A stretch of 64,000 nucleotides of DNA from Pacificibacter marinus (GTDB lineage Bacteria; Pseudomonadota; Alphaproteobacteria; Rhodobacterales; Rhodobacteraceae). Positions within the stretch are counted from its first letter, which is position 1. Each line of letters begins with the position of its first letter. Where the stretch lies: the NCBI RefSeq assembly GCF_900109555.1, contig NZ_FNZV01000010.1, forward strand, positions 1 to 64,000. Reading direction: 5' to 3'. Below the pieces are notes generated by a model. That model saw nothing but the letters and a program-made list of their open reading frames with translations, was not told the DNA's origin and ran no database searches. Positions 28,069 to 36,996 of the stretch are shown piece after piece. The translations under genes and the position numbers were made by a program.

Positions 28069-28569
28069 CTACGGGTGGATATCAATCTGCGTGCCCAGCG
28101 CAACCATCATGTAAATTTCTTCCATGTGCCGGTCTTTGACAGCAATGCAGCCTGCGGTCCAATCACGCCCACGCCCTTTGTTTTCGCCAGCACGCCCATG
28201 AATAAAGATATCGCCACCGGCGCTTTTCCCGTGCATTTGTGCAAAAGCAATATCTTGGGCGTTCGGATATGAAATGCCGATGGATAGGTGGTATTTTGAT
28301 CCAGGATTTCTACGGTCAATGATATAACTGCCCTCAGGTGTTTTTCCATCGCCCTCGAACTGCTTATGCCCTTGTGGGATTCCGCCAAGTCCAACTTTGA
28401 ACTTCTTGATGACCTTAGTCCCGCTGAGCAGATATAGACGCCTTTCGCCTTTATTCAAAACGACACGTGTAATGTGAGGCCCCGAATATGGTTTTATTTT
28501 ACGTGCAAATGCAGCCGCTGGGAGCAAGCTAAAGCAAGTCATTGCGGCGATAAAGGTGCGGCGATCCAT
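28069..28569 (-). CDS. L,D-transpeptidase (YkuD domain), second copy
   Basis: A 166-residue exported protein. The signal peptide is MDRRTFIAAMTCFSLLPAAA; its RR pair suggests Tat export. The YkuD domain begins after VVLNKGERRLYLLSG; the motif is IFIHGRAG followed by DWTAGCIAVKDRHMEEI with the catalytic Cys. This DWTAGC class differs from the SNGC class of the neighbour, so the two are not recent duplicates. AGGA lies about eight bases before ATG 28569; an upstream in-frame ATG at 28608 lacks support. Confidence 0.9.
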   Translation of the reverse strand: MDRRTFIAAMTCFSLLPAAAFARKIKPYSGPHITRVVLNKGERRLYLLSGTKVIKKFKVGLGGIPQGHKQFEGDGKTPEGSYIIDRRNPGSKYHLSIGISYPNAQDIAFAQMHGKSAGGDIFIHGRAGENKGRGRDWTAGCIAVKDRHMEEIYMMVALGTQIDIHP

Positions 28570-28637
28570 TGGGTGTCCTGTACACATTTTTTGCTGCGTA
28601 TAGGACACCGCTTAACAATCACCAAGTCAAGATTGTG

Positions 28638-29855
28638 TTACGTGCGATAAAAGCGTGCAGCAATTTCAACATGTGGTGACCACCTAAATTGATCAACAAC
28701 TTTAATCCAATCGATTTGGAAACCACTGTCCACTAGGATTTTTGCGTCCCGCGCAAAGGTGACAGGATTACATGAAACAAACCCAATAGAACGCAAATTA
28801 CTTTTCGCCAACTCACCCGTTTGCGCCAGTGCCCCTGCTCGCGGCGGATCAATAATGGCCGCATCAAAGCGTTTCAACTCGTCTGGCAAAAGCGGCTGAC
28901 GGAATAAATCACGAGCTTGGGTTGTGACAACCTTCAATCCTGGTGCAGTTTTCCACGCAGCTGAAAGGCTTTGAAGCATCATGGCCTCACTTTCAACAGC
29001 GTGAACCTCAGCCACTTCCGACAATGGAAGTGCGAAAGTGCCACACCCAGAAAATAAGTCTACGACACGCCCAGCGCCAAAAACAGCTTCCTTCATTAGC
29101 GCCACAAGCGCCATCTCACCATGCTTGGTAGCTTGCAAGAATGCCCCTGGAGGCGGTACCAAACGTGCACGGCCAAAATTCAAGTATGGTCGTGTTTCTT
29201 GCGCAACTTCATCGCCATTCCATGACAGGCGAATTAGCCCATACTGACGTACAACACTTGCTAATTCAGTACGTAAATCCAAATCGAGTGGCTTTGCTTC
29301 GATCACAGAAACATCAAGACCTGCGTCAGTATCCGTCACCGTGATCGCCATTTCCCCCCTGCGCGATCCACCAGCGTGGACCAAAGCTTCAAAGGCGGGC
29401 ATGGCTTGCATAATTTTAGGCGTCATCAAAATACATTCAGGTATCGCGACCAAAGTACCCGACGCGCGCCCATGCAAGCCGACCAAAACGCCCTTTTTGG
29501 TACGACGCCCCGCAAAAACAGCGCGCCTACGAGAGCGCGCGGGTGACGTGACAATCCTCGAAACGGGGACGTTGACCCCTTGATGAGATAAAGCTGTACG
29601 AACCACGTCAGCTTTCCATGTCGCTACAAAATCATCTGATGCGTGCTGCAAGGCACATCCACCACAGGCCTTAAAATGCACGCATGGCGGTCTGACACGG
29701 TTTGGTGATGGGGACACAATCCGCGGATCGATCATCCGATCCCCAGTTATGGAACCTTCTACAATTTCACCGGGCAGTGTTTTGGCCGCAAAAATGGGAC
29801 CATCAGCAATGCCATCGCCATGATGACCAAGTCTTGTGATTTCAATTTGTGTCAT
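28638..29855 (-). CDS. Class I SAM-dependent RNA methyltransferase (RumA/TrmA family, RlmD-like)
   Basis: A 405-residue RNA uracil-C5 methyltransferase. It begins MTQIEITRLGHHGDG. The iron-sulfur ligands are visible in CVHFKACGGCALQHA plus a later Cys in IPECILM. The SAM motif is VVDLFSGCGTFALPLSE, then IDPPRAGA and the catalytic Cys in GFVSCNPVTFARD. Substrate could be 23S rRNA (RlmD or RlmC) or tRNA (TrmA); the sequence does not decide. The ATG overlaps the cca stop by four bases, making it last in the hslO-nudL-cca operon. Confidence 0.88.
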   Translation of the reverse strand: MTQIEITRLGHHGDGIADGPIFAAKTLPGEIVEGSITGDRMIDPRIVSPSPNRVRPPCVHFKACGGCALQHASDDFVATWKADVVRTALSHQGVNVPVSRIVTSPARSRRRAVFAGRRTKKGVLVGLHGRASGTLVAIPECILMTPKIMQAMPAFEALVHAGGSRRGEMAITVTDTDAGLDVSVIEAKPLDLDLRTELASVVRQYGLIRLSWNGDEVAQETRPYLNFGRARLVPPPGAFLQATKHGEMALVALMKEAVFGAGRVVDLFSGCGTFALPLSEVAEVHAVESEAMMLQSLSAAWKTAPGLKVVTTQARDLFRQPLLPDELKRFDAAIIDPPRAGALAQTGELAKSNLRSIGFVSCNPVTFARDAKILVDSGFQIDWIKVVDQFRWSPHVEIAARFYRT

Positions 29856-31015
29856 TTTGACTTGGGATCCAGTAACTTGAGAAGCTCGGGCTTCGTTAGT
29901 GCAAAACCGGACTCGAGCCAAGCGCGTTGTAATGTCTTAAGCGCTCCGCCCAGTTCAGTGCCTGAAAACATTGGCATTAAATCTTTAGCGCGGATTGGGA
30001 ATACTTGCTCTGCGGCATTCAAAACCTGCGCACGCGTTTGTGCTGGCAACGGCTGTTCGAACATCGCACTGCGCAATGCAGCTATACAAAACGCGATATC
30101 AGCCCCCTCAACAAAAGAAATCTCATTCAAACTACGCCCATCCCCGATGGACGATCTGAAAATCTTAAAGCGGTTAAGCTGTTTTTTGGACAGGCGGAGG
30201 CTTTGGTCCATATCTTTGCCCCCCAGCGCCGCCAGTCGCGCCATTGGATCTATATCGAATTCATTTGCAACATATGGGTAAAGGGACCTACCAGAAGCTG
30301 TCGGAAAAATAGCCTGCAAAACACCCGATGCTTCCATCGCACCAATGGCAGTGCTTGGATCTACGGCGCTCAAAAGCTTGATAACCTCAGACGATATACG
30401 TTCTTTCGACAACTGAGCGAGGCCCTCTAAATGACTGGCACAAGCGGCCAAAGCATCGGGATCTAGCCCTGCGGCGTGGTCTCCGTAGCTGGCATGAAAG
30501 CGAAAGAACCGTAAAATCCTAAGGTAATCTTCTCTAATTCTATCTGAGGCTTGCCCTATAAAACGCACGCGGCGCTCCAAGAGATCGTTCATTCCATCCA
30601 GCGGGTCGATCACATATCCAGCAAGGTCAGCGTAGATTGCATTCATCGTAAAATCGCGCCGCCTCGCATCTTCTTCAAGACTGCCCTCAAACGCTACAAC
30701 CGCGCGACGCCCATCTGTCGTGACATCATGGCGAAATGTCGTAATTTCAAAAGGCTGCCCATTGGCAATGACTGTGACAGTTCCATGCTCTAACCCCGTA
30801 GGGATGACTTTTAATTGAGCTGCCTGCGCAAGCGCCATAACCGATTCTGGCCGCACAGGCGTTGACATATCAACGTCAGTCACCTCGACATTCATCAAAG
30901 AATTACGAACACATCCCCCCACGAAAAAGGCAGCCGTGTCGGCATTTTGAAACATGTGAATGATAATTTGAGTGGCATCATCCTGAAACCATTCAGCTTG
31001 CTGCACGCTGGTCAT
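29852..31015 (-). CDS. cca: CCA tRNA nucleotidyltransferase
   Basis: A 387-residue class II enzyme that builds or repairs the CCA end of tRNAs. The head domain has FFVGGCVRNSLMNVEVTDVDM, containing the catalytic Asp pair, and RRRDFTMNAIYADLAG. The neck has RIREDYLRILRFFRFHASYG, the RRDF/ERxxxE-type signature. Start candidates are GTG 31018 and ATG 31015; I prefer the ATG, which overlaps the nudL stop as TGATG. Gene order with hslO, nudL and the RNA methyltransferase is conserved in related bacteria. Confidence 0.94.
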   Translation of the reverse strand: MTSVQQAEWFQDDATQIIIHMFQNADTAAFFVGGCVRNSLMNVEVTDVDMSTPVRPESVMALAQAAQLKVIPTGLEHGTVTVIANGQPFEITTFRHDVTTDGRRAVVAFEGSLEEDARRRDFTMNAIYADLAGYVIDPLDGMNDLLERRVRFIGQASDRIREDYLRILRFFRFHASYGDHAAGLDPDALAACASHLEGLAQLSKERISSEVIKLLSAVDPSTAIGAMEASGVLQAIFPTASGRSLYPYVANEFDIDPMARLAALGGKDMDQSLRLSKKQLNRFKIFRSSIGDGRSLNEISFVEGADIAFCIAALRSAMFEQPLPAQTRAQVLNAAEQVFPIRAKDLMPMFSGTELGGALKTLQRAWLESGFALTKPELLKLLDPKSK

Positions 31016-31614
31016 CACGCGCTGACTCTTTCAGCAAAGGACCGCAGCACGCGCGCCGTCGCCCCCCAAATATAATAGGGTCCATATGGCACTGTATAAA
31101 AACGCCGCGACTGCCCACGCCAAAAGCGCGATTGAACAGTATAGTGTGAGGTATTTAAAACATGGGACAGCGGCACTTCGAAAATTTCTGACACCTCAGC
31201 CTCTTCAGCACATGGCGTGAAATTTTGTGTCACCCACCCAACAACAGGATGCATGGAATAGTTTGAAACCGTTTCATGTGCGGGCAACTCGCCCAGTATT
31301 TCAACGATATCAGGATTTAAGCCGATTTCCTCGTTCGCCTCACGTAGCGCTGCCGCGATATGATCTGCATCTTCCGGATCAACGCGACCACCAGGGAATG
31401 CAATTTGGCCGGGATGGTTCCTAATCGTCGAAGATCGCTTTGTCAGGATCAACTGTAGTCCTGCTGGACGCTCTATAATTGGCAAAAGAACGCCTGCGGG
31501 TTTTAAGCCCACGGACTTAGGTCGTGCGTCAGGATTTAGATCAAAATCAGAAGACGGGCGCCCGACATACGTCAGCGCCCGCTCAATATCTAATCTCTCA
31601 CTCTGCGCCACCAT
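31015..31614 (-). CDS. CoA pyrophosphatase (NudL-like Nudix hydrolase)
   Basis: A 199-residue Nudix enzyme of the UPF0035 branch. The branch motif LTKRSSTIRNHPGQIAFPGG leads into the Nudix box GGRVDPEDADHIAAALREAN followed by EEIGL. Such enzymes cleave CoA and its derivatives to 4'-phosphopantetheine and 3',5'-ADP. Its 5' end overlaps the hslO stop by 17 bases and its stop overlaps cca, so expression is tightly coupled. Confidence 0.9.
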   Translation of the reverse strand: MVAQSERLDIERALTYVGRPSSDFDLNPDARPKSVGLKPAGVLLPIIERPAGLQLILTKRSSTIRNHPGQIAFPGGRVDPEDADHIAAALREANEEIGLNPDIVEILGELPAHETVSNYSMHPVVGWVTQNFTPCAEEAEVSEIFEVPLSHVLNTSHYTVQSRFWRGQSRRFYTVPYGPYYIWGATARVLRSFAERVSA

Positions 31615-32599
31615 CGCTCTTTACCTCTGCCTCGAACCCAACTGTTTTGGGATCCATGATATAATGCGCGCCGCAAAATTGGCAGTCAGCCGTAACTGTA
31701 CCTTCGTCTGTTGTGAACGTTTTTACGTCTTTCGCAGAGTAAATCGAAAGGCTTCTACGCACGCTTTCTTCTGAGCAGCTACAGCCAAATGTAATCGGCT
31801 GCGCATCGAAAACACGTGGCGCATCTTCGTGGAATAGCCGCACGAGCAACTCCGTCGGCTGTACGCTAGGCCCAATCAATTCAAGCGGATCAACTGTATC
31901 AAGCAAGATATTTGCACGGTTCCAATTTTCGAAATCGTCCCCCTCAAGAATATCAGATGCTTGCAGCAAGCCCTCGACCGGCGCGTCATCTTTTTTTGCA
32001 ACACTTGGTGACGCCTTTGGCATCTTTTGCAGCATCACACCGCCAGCGCGCCAAGTTTCATCTCCCCCCGCAAGAGTGGAGCGTCCATAGGACAACTCAA
32101 ACCGCGTTGGAAGTTGTTCAGACTGAGCAAAATAAGTTTCGGCGCAATGCGCGAGTGACTTACCTGTCAAAGGTGTAATACCTTGATATGGCTTCATGCC
32201 CTCACCTTGATCAATCAAGATAGCAAAGTAGCCACTGCCAATGTTCGCAAAAGCGTCGCCCGTAGGGTCAAGGCGATCTTCATCGTACGAAGCATATGCC
32301 CGAATACGGGCAGGTTGGCCATCAGCGGTCGGCGCATAATAATCCGTTGCGATCAAACGCGCGGCTCCATCATTGCGCACTTGGATGGAAAGCTTCCAAC
32401 GCAATTTCATGGTTTGACCAATCATAGCCGTCAAAAGCGCAACCTCAGCAACAAGTGCTTCGATCGCAGGCGGATAATTGTGCTGTTCTAATACGCGCTC
32501 AAGAACGCCATCCAAGCGTGCAACGCGACCGCGCACGTCTGATTTATCAAGTTGAAATGGGAGAACAGTGTCATCCCATGCGATTTTTGTTCCAAGCAT
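31598..32599 (-). CDS. hslO: Redox-regulated chaperone Hsp33
   Basis: A 333-residue cytoplasmic holdase activated by oxidation. The C-terminal redox switch has the four zinc cysteines: FGCSCSEE (CxC) and ADCQFCGAHY (CxxC). The N-terminal domain has LLTAMIGQTMKLRWKLSIQV, GPVR-like PARIRAYASYD and PYQGITPLTGKSLAHCAETY. GGGAA precedes the ATG. It heads the operon hslO-nudL-cca-RNA methyltransferase. With dnaK, dnaJ, grpE and hrcA in the same window, stress chaperones are well represented. Confidence 0.96.
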   Translation of the reverse strand: MLGTKIAWDDTVLPFQLDKSDVRGRVARLDGVLERVLEQHNYPPAIEALVAEVALLTAMIGQTMKLRWKLSIQVRNDGAARLIATDYYAPTADGQPARIRAYASYDEDRLDPTGDAFANIGSGYFAILIDQGEGMKPYQGITPLTGKSLAHCAETYFAQSEQLPTRFELSYGRSTLAGGDETWRAGGVMLQKMPKASPSVAKKDDAPVEGLLQASDILEGDDFENWNRANILLDTVDPLELIGPSVQPTELLVRLFHEDAPRVFDAQPITFGCSCSEESVRRSLSIYSAKDVKTFTTDEGTVTADCQFCGAHYIMDPKTVGFEAEVKSDGGAE

Positions 32600-32677
32600 T
32601 ATAGGTTCCCTTGCACGTCGCAGGTTGGCATACCTTGTTCATATAAGGGCGGCAACCTCTGCGAAAAGGGCAGTTTT

Positions 32678-33178
32678 ATGATTCGACGTTACGGAGAACC
32701 TAAAAAAATACACATATCTTATAAGTTGCGCCCCGGTGCATATGCAATTCTACCCAGAAATGGGATGCTTTTGTTGACATATCAATCATCGCCTACTGGG
32801 GAGTTTCAACTTCCTGGAGGAGGTATTGATGCTGGGGAATCTGCGGTAGCCGCTTTGCACAGAGAGGTTATAGAAGAAACTGGGTGGCGCATTTCAAGTC
32901 CTGTTTTTTCGCATGCCTTTCGCAGGTTTGTGTTTATGCCAGACTATGACATGTGGGCGGAAAAAGTCTGTAAAATCTATATTGCACGCCCAGTACGCAA
33001 ACTCTGTCCGCCCATTGAGGCTGGCCATACGGCGAAATGGATCCGTAGAGAAGATGCTATCAATTGCCTTGGAAACCCCGGTGATAGAGCTGCCGTCAGT
33101 GCGCACCTTGGCCAGGATACTCTAACAAAATTGCCGAAATATCATCAGGGAAATCTTTGTCATCGTTCAAGTTATTAA
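32678..33178 (+). CDS. Nudix hydrolase
   Basis: A 166-residue Nudix protein with the box GGGIDAGESAVAALHREVIE followed by ETGW. The start at 32678 (MIRRYGEPKKIHISYKLRPG) follows AAAAGGG. The part after the box (FVFMPDYDMWAEKVCKIYIARPV) is typical of general Nudix enzymes; the substrate is unknown. The last 83 bases overlap the convergent phosphatase gene at 33096, an unusually long convergent overlap for this window. It is divergent from hslO by 78 bp. Confidence 0.82.
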   Translation: MIRRYGEPKKIHISYKLRPGAYAILPRNGMLLLTYQSSPTGEFQLPGGGIDAGESAVAALHREVIEETGWRISSPVFSHAFRRFVFMPDYDMWAEKVCKIYIARPVRKLCPPIEAGHTAKWIRREDAINCLGNPGDRAAVSAHLGQDTLTKLPKYHQGNLCHRSSY

Positions 33179-34391
33179 GATACCAAAGCATTGTGTCGAA
33201 GAAGGCACTGCCCGTGAGGTGTGAAATGTTTTCAACCAGTGTCATAAAACCATTCTCTCCCAACATACCACCATCACCGTCAGGACACTCAGTCACACCA
33301 TCGGATAACAAAACAATTCGCTCACCTTCCGCAATTTGAATTTCAAAATCCTCAAATTCTGCGTTTGGTATAAGTCCAACAGGGAACCCGCCATCACCGA
33401 AAGCCTCAACCGATCCATTTTTGCGCTGCAATGCTGGAAATGGATGGCCACACTGAGACATCGTGAATGTGCCGCTTTTTTGATCGAAATACCCTAAAAT
33501 CATTGTGAAATATAGATCCGTCTCCATTTCATCTAACATCAATGTATTCAGTATCTTAGCCACCTCAGATGGTGACTTGGCTGTATGGACTCCATCTGCC
33601 CCTTGTGTGATGGCCAAATTTTGATCAGGCGTTGATCCGGTCAAGTAAGCCGCAAGCCTCGCCGTCATCAATGCAGAAGCGACACCATGACCAGATACGT
33701 CGATTGAAAACACGCCAAACTTATCGTCATTGATCGGGAAAAATCCAACTAAATCTCCACCAACATGGCCACTTGGCCGCAAAAGAAGTGAAGCTTGGGC
33801 CATGCCGAAATCTCTGAATCGTTCTTTGACAAGGGATTGTTGCAGCTTGCGCGCCTCAACTAAATCTCGGTCGAGTGATCCGTACAAAGCAGAAATTTCT
33901 TTCAATGTTGAGCTGACCAAATCATTTTTGGCAGTCAATTCCCGCTGCATTTTCAAAATGCGTTCGCCAGCGCGAATGCGCGCTAAAAGCTCATCACCGG
34001 AAACTGGTTTTGTTAAAAAATCGTCAGCCCCAACATCAAGCCCCTGTGCTACCTCGGCCTTGTCAGACTTAGAAGTAAGCAAAATGAAATACCCGTAATC
34101 TTCGCGGTCAAGAGTGCGAAAAATGCGACAAAAATCAAGACCACTGATACCCGGCATCATCCAATCAGAAACGATAAGATCAATTTTTTCTAATGCACAA
34201 ACTTCAAGCGCCTCTTCACCTGACTCCGCTTCAAAAACTGTGTACCCCCATCGACCCAAATATGACGACAAAATACGCCGTTGAGCACAAGAATCATCAA
34301 CAACCAAAACGGTGCTCACCACCCCACGTTCCGACGCAGCTTGTAGGTCTAAGTGTTTTTGAAATGCAATTATTGCCAATGAAGGGTCCAA
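33096..34391 (-). CDS. Response regulator with PP2C (RsbU/SpoIIE) phosphatase output
   Basis: A protein of up to 431 residues. The receiver domain (about residues 25-145) has VLVVDDS at its start, phosphoacceptor Asp76 in LIVSDWMMPG, and the conserved Lys in FLTKPVSG. A coiled-coil linker (ELTAKNDLVSSTLKEISALY) follows. The PP2C domain starts near residue 205 with HVGGDLVGFF, SIDVSGHGVASALMTARLAA and LLSDGVTECPD, the metal-binding aspartates. It likely dephosphorylates an anti-sigma-factor antagonist or similar partner. The start is uncertain: TTG 34391, TTG 34379 or GTG 34322, the last preceded by GGAA at six bases. A divergent Hpt gene lies beside it. Confidence 0.9.
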   Translation of the reverse strand: MDPSLAIIAFQKHLDLQAASERGVVSTVLVVDDSCAQRRILSSYLGRWGYTVFEAESGEEALEVCALEKIDLIVSDWMMPGISGLDFCRIFRTLDREDYGYFILLTSKSDKAEVAQGLDVGADDFLTKPVSGDELLARIRAGERILKMQRELTAKNDLVSSTLKEISALYGSLDRDLVEARKLQQSLVKERFRDFGMAQASLLLRPSGHVGGDLVGFFPINDDKFGVFSIDVSGHGVASALMTARLAAYLTGSTPDQNLAITQGADGVHTAKSPSEVAKILNTLMLDEMETDLYFTMILGYFDQKSGTFTMSQCGHPFPALQRKNGSVEAFGDGGFPVGLIPNAEFEDFEIQIAEGERIVLLSDGVTECPDGDGGMLGENGFMTLVENISHLTGSAFFDTMLWYLNNLNDDKDFPDDISAILLEYPGQGAH

Positions 34392-34528
34392 CTCGAATAT
34401 ACCGATTTTGTGTACATTGTCCCAGTCAGCTTAATGGCACCTTAAACCTAAAATTGAATGTAATTTTATTTCGATGATTACGAAGCATTAAGCCAAGTCA
34501 TGTCACAAGCAAACTATGGAGAGATGTC
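34392..34528. other. Shared divergent region between the phosphatase and Hpt genes
   Basis: This is a 137-bp AT-rich gap with room for two promoters. GGAGAG lies just before the Hpt ATG. I do not see a clear promoter pair. Confidence 0.3.
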
Positions 34529-34894
34529 ATGATTGATTGGAACCGCGTCACTGAGTTACGTGATGAGGTTGGAAGCGAAGATTTTGGTGAAATTGTTGCG
34601 CTTTTTCTTGAAGAGATGAACGAAGTTATCAAACGCCTAAAATGCTCGGAGGACCGATCCACATTAAGGGATGACCTTCATTTTCTAAAGGGAAGTTCGC
34701 TAAATTTAGGATTCGCGTCTCTTTCTAACCTTTGCCAATTAGGTGAAATGGCCTTTTCAACAGAAGTTGAGGGCATAGTAGATCTAAGCCAAATTTTGAG
34801 ATCATACAAAATGTCTCGCGCAGAGTTCACAGCAAATTTGACTTTTTCTGAGCCGCCTAAAGGACAAACTCAGACAAAGCTTGATCATTTGTGA
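34529..34894 (+). CDS. Hpt (histidine phosphotransfer) domain protein
   Basis: A 121-residue stand-alone phosphotransfer protein. The four-helix Hpt motif is LHFLKGSSLNLGF, with phosphoacceptor His51, and is followed by LSNLCQLGEMA. GGAGAG precedes the ATG. It is divergent from the receiver-PP2C gene and would pass phosphoryl groups between a hybrid kinase and that receiver; no kinase is in the window, so the upstream signal is unknown. Its last 38 bases overlap the convergent ilvA gene. Confidence 0.87.
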   Translation: MIDWNRVTELRDEVGSEDFGEIVALFLEEMNEVIKRLKCSEDRSTLRDDLHFLKGSSLNLGFASLSNLCQLGEMAFSTEVEGIVDLSQILRSYKMSRAEFTANLTFSEPPKGQTQTKLDHL

Positions 34895-36113
34895 TGTCCC
34901 TATAAACAAGGCCAGCTTGGTCCATACGTTCAAACAATCGTACGAAATTTTGCGGTTGATCTGTTTCAATTCCTATCAAAACAGACCCGAAATTACGTGC
35001 AGATTTTTTGAGATACTCAAACCGTGCGACATCGTCTGCTTCGCCAAGCAAATCCAAGAAATCCCGCAGCGCACCGGGGCGCTGTGGCATACGTAAGATG
35101 AAATACTTTTTCAGCTCTAAAAACTTTTGAGCGCGCTCTTTGACTTCCGGCAATCTTTCGAAATCAAAGTTACCGCCAGACGCAATACAAAGCACGCGGC
35201 GACCCCGAATAACATCACGAAGATCATTCAGCGCATCAATAGCCAAAGCGCCCGCTGGCTCAAGAACGATACCCTCAATATTCAGCATTTCAATCATCGT
35301 AGCGCAAATACGGTCTTCAGGCGCTGCTATCACATGACTTTTTTTGACATGCTTCAAGGCAGCAAAAGGCAAAGTCCCTATTTGTGCCACAGCTGCCCCA
35401 TCGACAAAGCTGTCGACAAACCCAAGTGCCACAGGTTTTTGTTCCCGCAATGCAGCGGTTAAAGATGGTCCGCCAACTGGTTCCACAAAATAAATTTCTG
35501 CATGCGGTGCTGTGTCAGCCAGATATTGCACAACACCGGCCCCTAACCCGCCGCCACCAACAGGCAAAATAACAACATCCGGTGCCTCACCCATCTGTAC
35601 CATAAATTCTACAGCCACAGTGGCTTGCCCAACGATGACATCAGCATCATCAAACGGTGCAAGGAAATACCCACCAGCGTCTTCACAAAATACTTTTGCA
35701 GACGCAAGCGTGTCATCGAAATAGTCACCAACCATCCGAATTTCGATAAAACTACCACCAAAAATGCGCGTCTTTTCGATTTTTTGCTTTGGCGTTGTCA
35801 CAGGCATGAAAATCACACCGCGCACACCAAAATGTCGGCATGCAAAAGCAACACCCTGCGCGTGATTTCCCGCAGAAGCGCAAACAAATAAATCTAGATC
35901 AGGATGAGCATCACGTGCTTTGCTCATCGCATTCACGGCGCCCCTGATTTTATAACTGCGCACGGGAGTTAAATCTTCGCGTTTGAGCCAAATGTCAGCC
36001 TCAAACTTCTCAGACAAATGATCGTTGCGCAGACAGGGCGTAGGTTCAAAAATTGTTCGAACAAGCTTTTCCGCCTCACGTGCAGGTTTGGTAATATTTT
36101 TCAAAAACGTCAT
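34857..36113 (-). CDS. ilvA: Threonine ammonia-lyase (biosynthetic threonine dehydratase)
   Basis: A 418-residue pyridoxal-phosphate enzyme that turns threonine into 2-oxobutanoate for isoleucine synthesis. The PLP lysine is in SYKIRGAVNAM and the glycine loop is VILPVGGGGLGAG. The C-terminal part (from about residue 335, KKYFILRMPQRPGALRDFLD) is a single ACT-like regulatory domain, implying feedback control by branched-chain amino acids. The ATG overlaps the stop of the upstream membrane protein by four bases. Confidence 0.93.
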   Translation of the reverse strand: MTFLKNITKPAREAEKLVRTIFEPTPCLRNDHLSEKFEADIWLKREDLTPVRSYKIRGAVNAMSKARDAHPDLDLFVCASAGNHAQGVAFACRHFGVRGVIFMPVTTPKQKIEKTRIFGGSFIEIRMVGDYFDDTLASAKVFCEDAGGYFLAPFDDADVIVGQATVAVEFMVQMGEAPDVVILPVGGGGLGAGVVQYLADTAPHAEIYFVEPVGGPSLTAALREQKPVALGFVDSFVDGAAVAQIGTLPFAALKHVKKSHVIAAPEDRICATMIEMLNIEGIVLEPAGALAIDALNDLRDVIRGRRVLCIASGGNFDFERLPEVKERAQKFLELKKYFILRMPQRPGALRDFLDLLGEADDVARFEYLKKSARNFGSVLIGIETDQPQNFVRLFERMDQAGLVYRDITNDQALSEFVL

Positions 36114-36859
36114 CCATCATCTCCGGAGACTGCCAATTCATAAATTGAGGACAAAAGACTTACTCCAACCATCAGCCCAGCCCAGCCAACGACCAGAGAG
36201 AATACGAGCGATATTGGGCCGTTTCCGAGAAAAGCTGTAGGAATTTGGGCAAGCATTGTGGCAAAAATCATCAGGATTGCGGCGCGAAAAATTGGGGTTT
36301 TGTACGATGCCGTCATCGTCCATGCAGATCGAAACGTCAAACGATCCCCAAGCGCGGCGGCGGGCAAAACAGGTGAAAGTCTATAGAAAACATACAACAT
36401 AAACGTGAAGCAAAATAACGCTCCAGCAAAAATCAACAATGTAACGGGGCCTGTAATCATCAAAATGATAAGAATAGCCAGCATCGCACCCAAGGTCAGC
36501 GCACATAGCAAGAATGTGATCAAAATGGACTTTCCCAAATAATCAGCAAACAGCTGTACGCGAAATGGCGGAATGATGGTTTTAGGTCGCTCCCCGAGCA
36601 ACACAAATCTATGCCACTCAACAGCGATCCAAATGCCCGCAAGCAGGACAACAACATTTGAACCAAAAAAGATCCACTTGTACATAGATGGAACTTCAGC
36701 CCAAGCTTCTGGCGTCAATGGCAAAGTTGGTGCGTATGTCGACGCCACAACAATGATGGCCATTGTCCCGATCCAGATCAAACCAGAAATCGCAAGCGCC
36801 TCATCCAAGTTCTGAAACACCCGTTGCACGGCGTGCTTAAACAGCAAATATCCAGTCAT
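36110..36859 (-). CDS. Multi-pass membrane protein of unknown function
   Basis: A 249-residue integral membrane protein with about six hydrophobic stretches (near residues 23-40, 62-80, 110-135, 140-160, 192-210, 215-235). No catalytic motif is recognised. A short WHRFVLLGERPKT loop follows the second helix, an arrangement also seen in uncharacterised Rhodobacterales membrane proteins. Start choices are GTG 36862 and ATG 36859. It overlaps ilvA by four bases, so they are co-expressed, but a functional link is not evident. Confidence 0.7.
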   Translation of the reverse strand: MTGYLLFKHAVQRVFQNLDEALAISGLIWIGTMAIIVVASTYAPTLPLTPEAWAEVPSMYKWIFFGSNVVVLLAGIWIAVEWHRFVLLGERPKTIIPPFRVQLFADYLGKSILITFLLCALTLGAMLAILIILMITGPVTLLIFAGALFCFTFMLYVFYRLSPVLPAAALGDRLTFRSAWTMTASYKTPIFRAAILMIFATMLAQIPTAFLGNGPISLVFSLVVGWAGLMVGVSLLSSIYELAVSGDDG

Positions 36860-36996
36860 CACAGTCCATTCCTAACCATATTGTGCAACACTTAGGGCTT
36901 TTGCACGCAAACCAAAAGCGTTCAGACGCTCAAACCTTGCTCTCGGCGTAAAAACCCGATAATCGCCCAAGCGATATCCGCAAAAGGAAAAGCACA

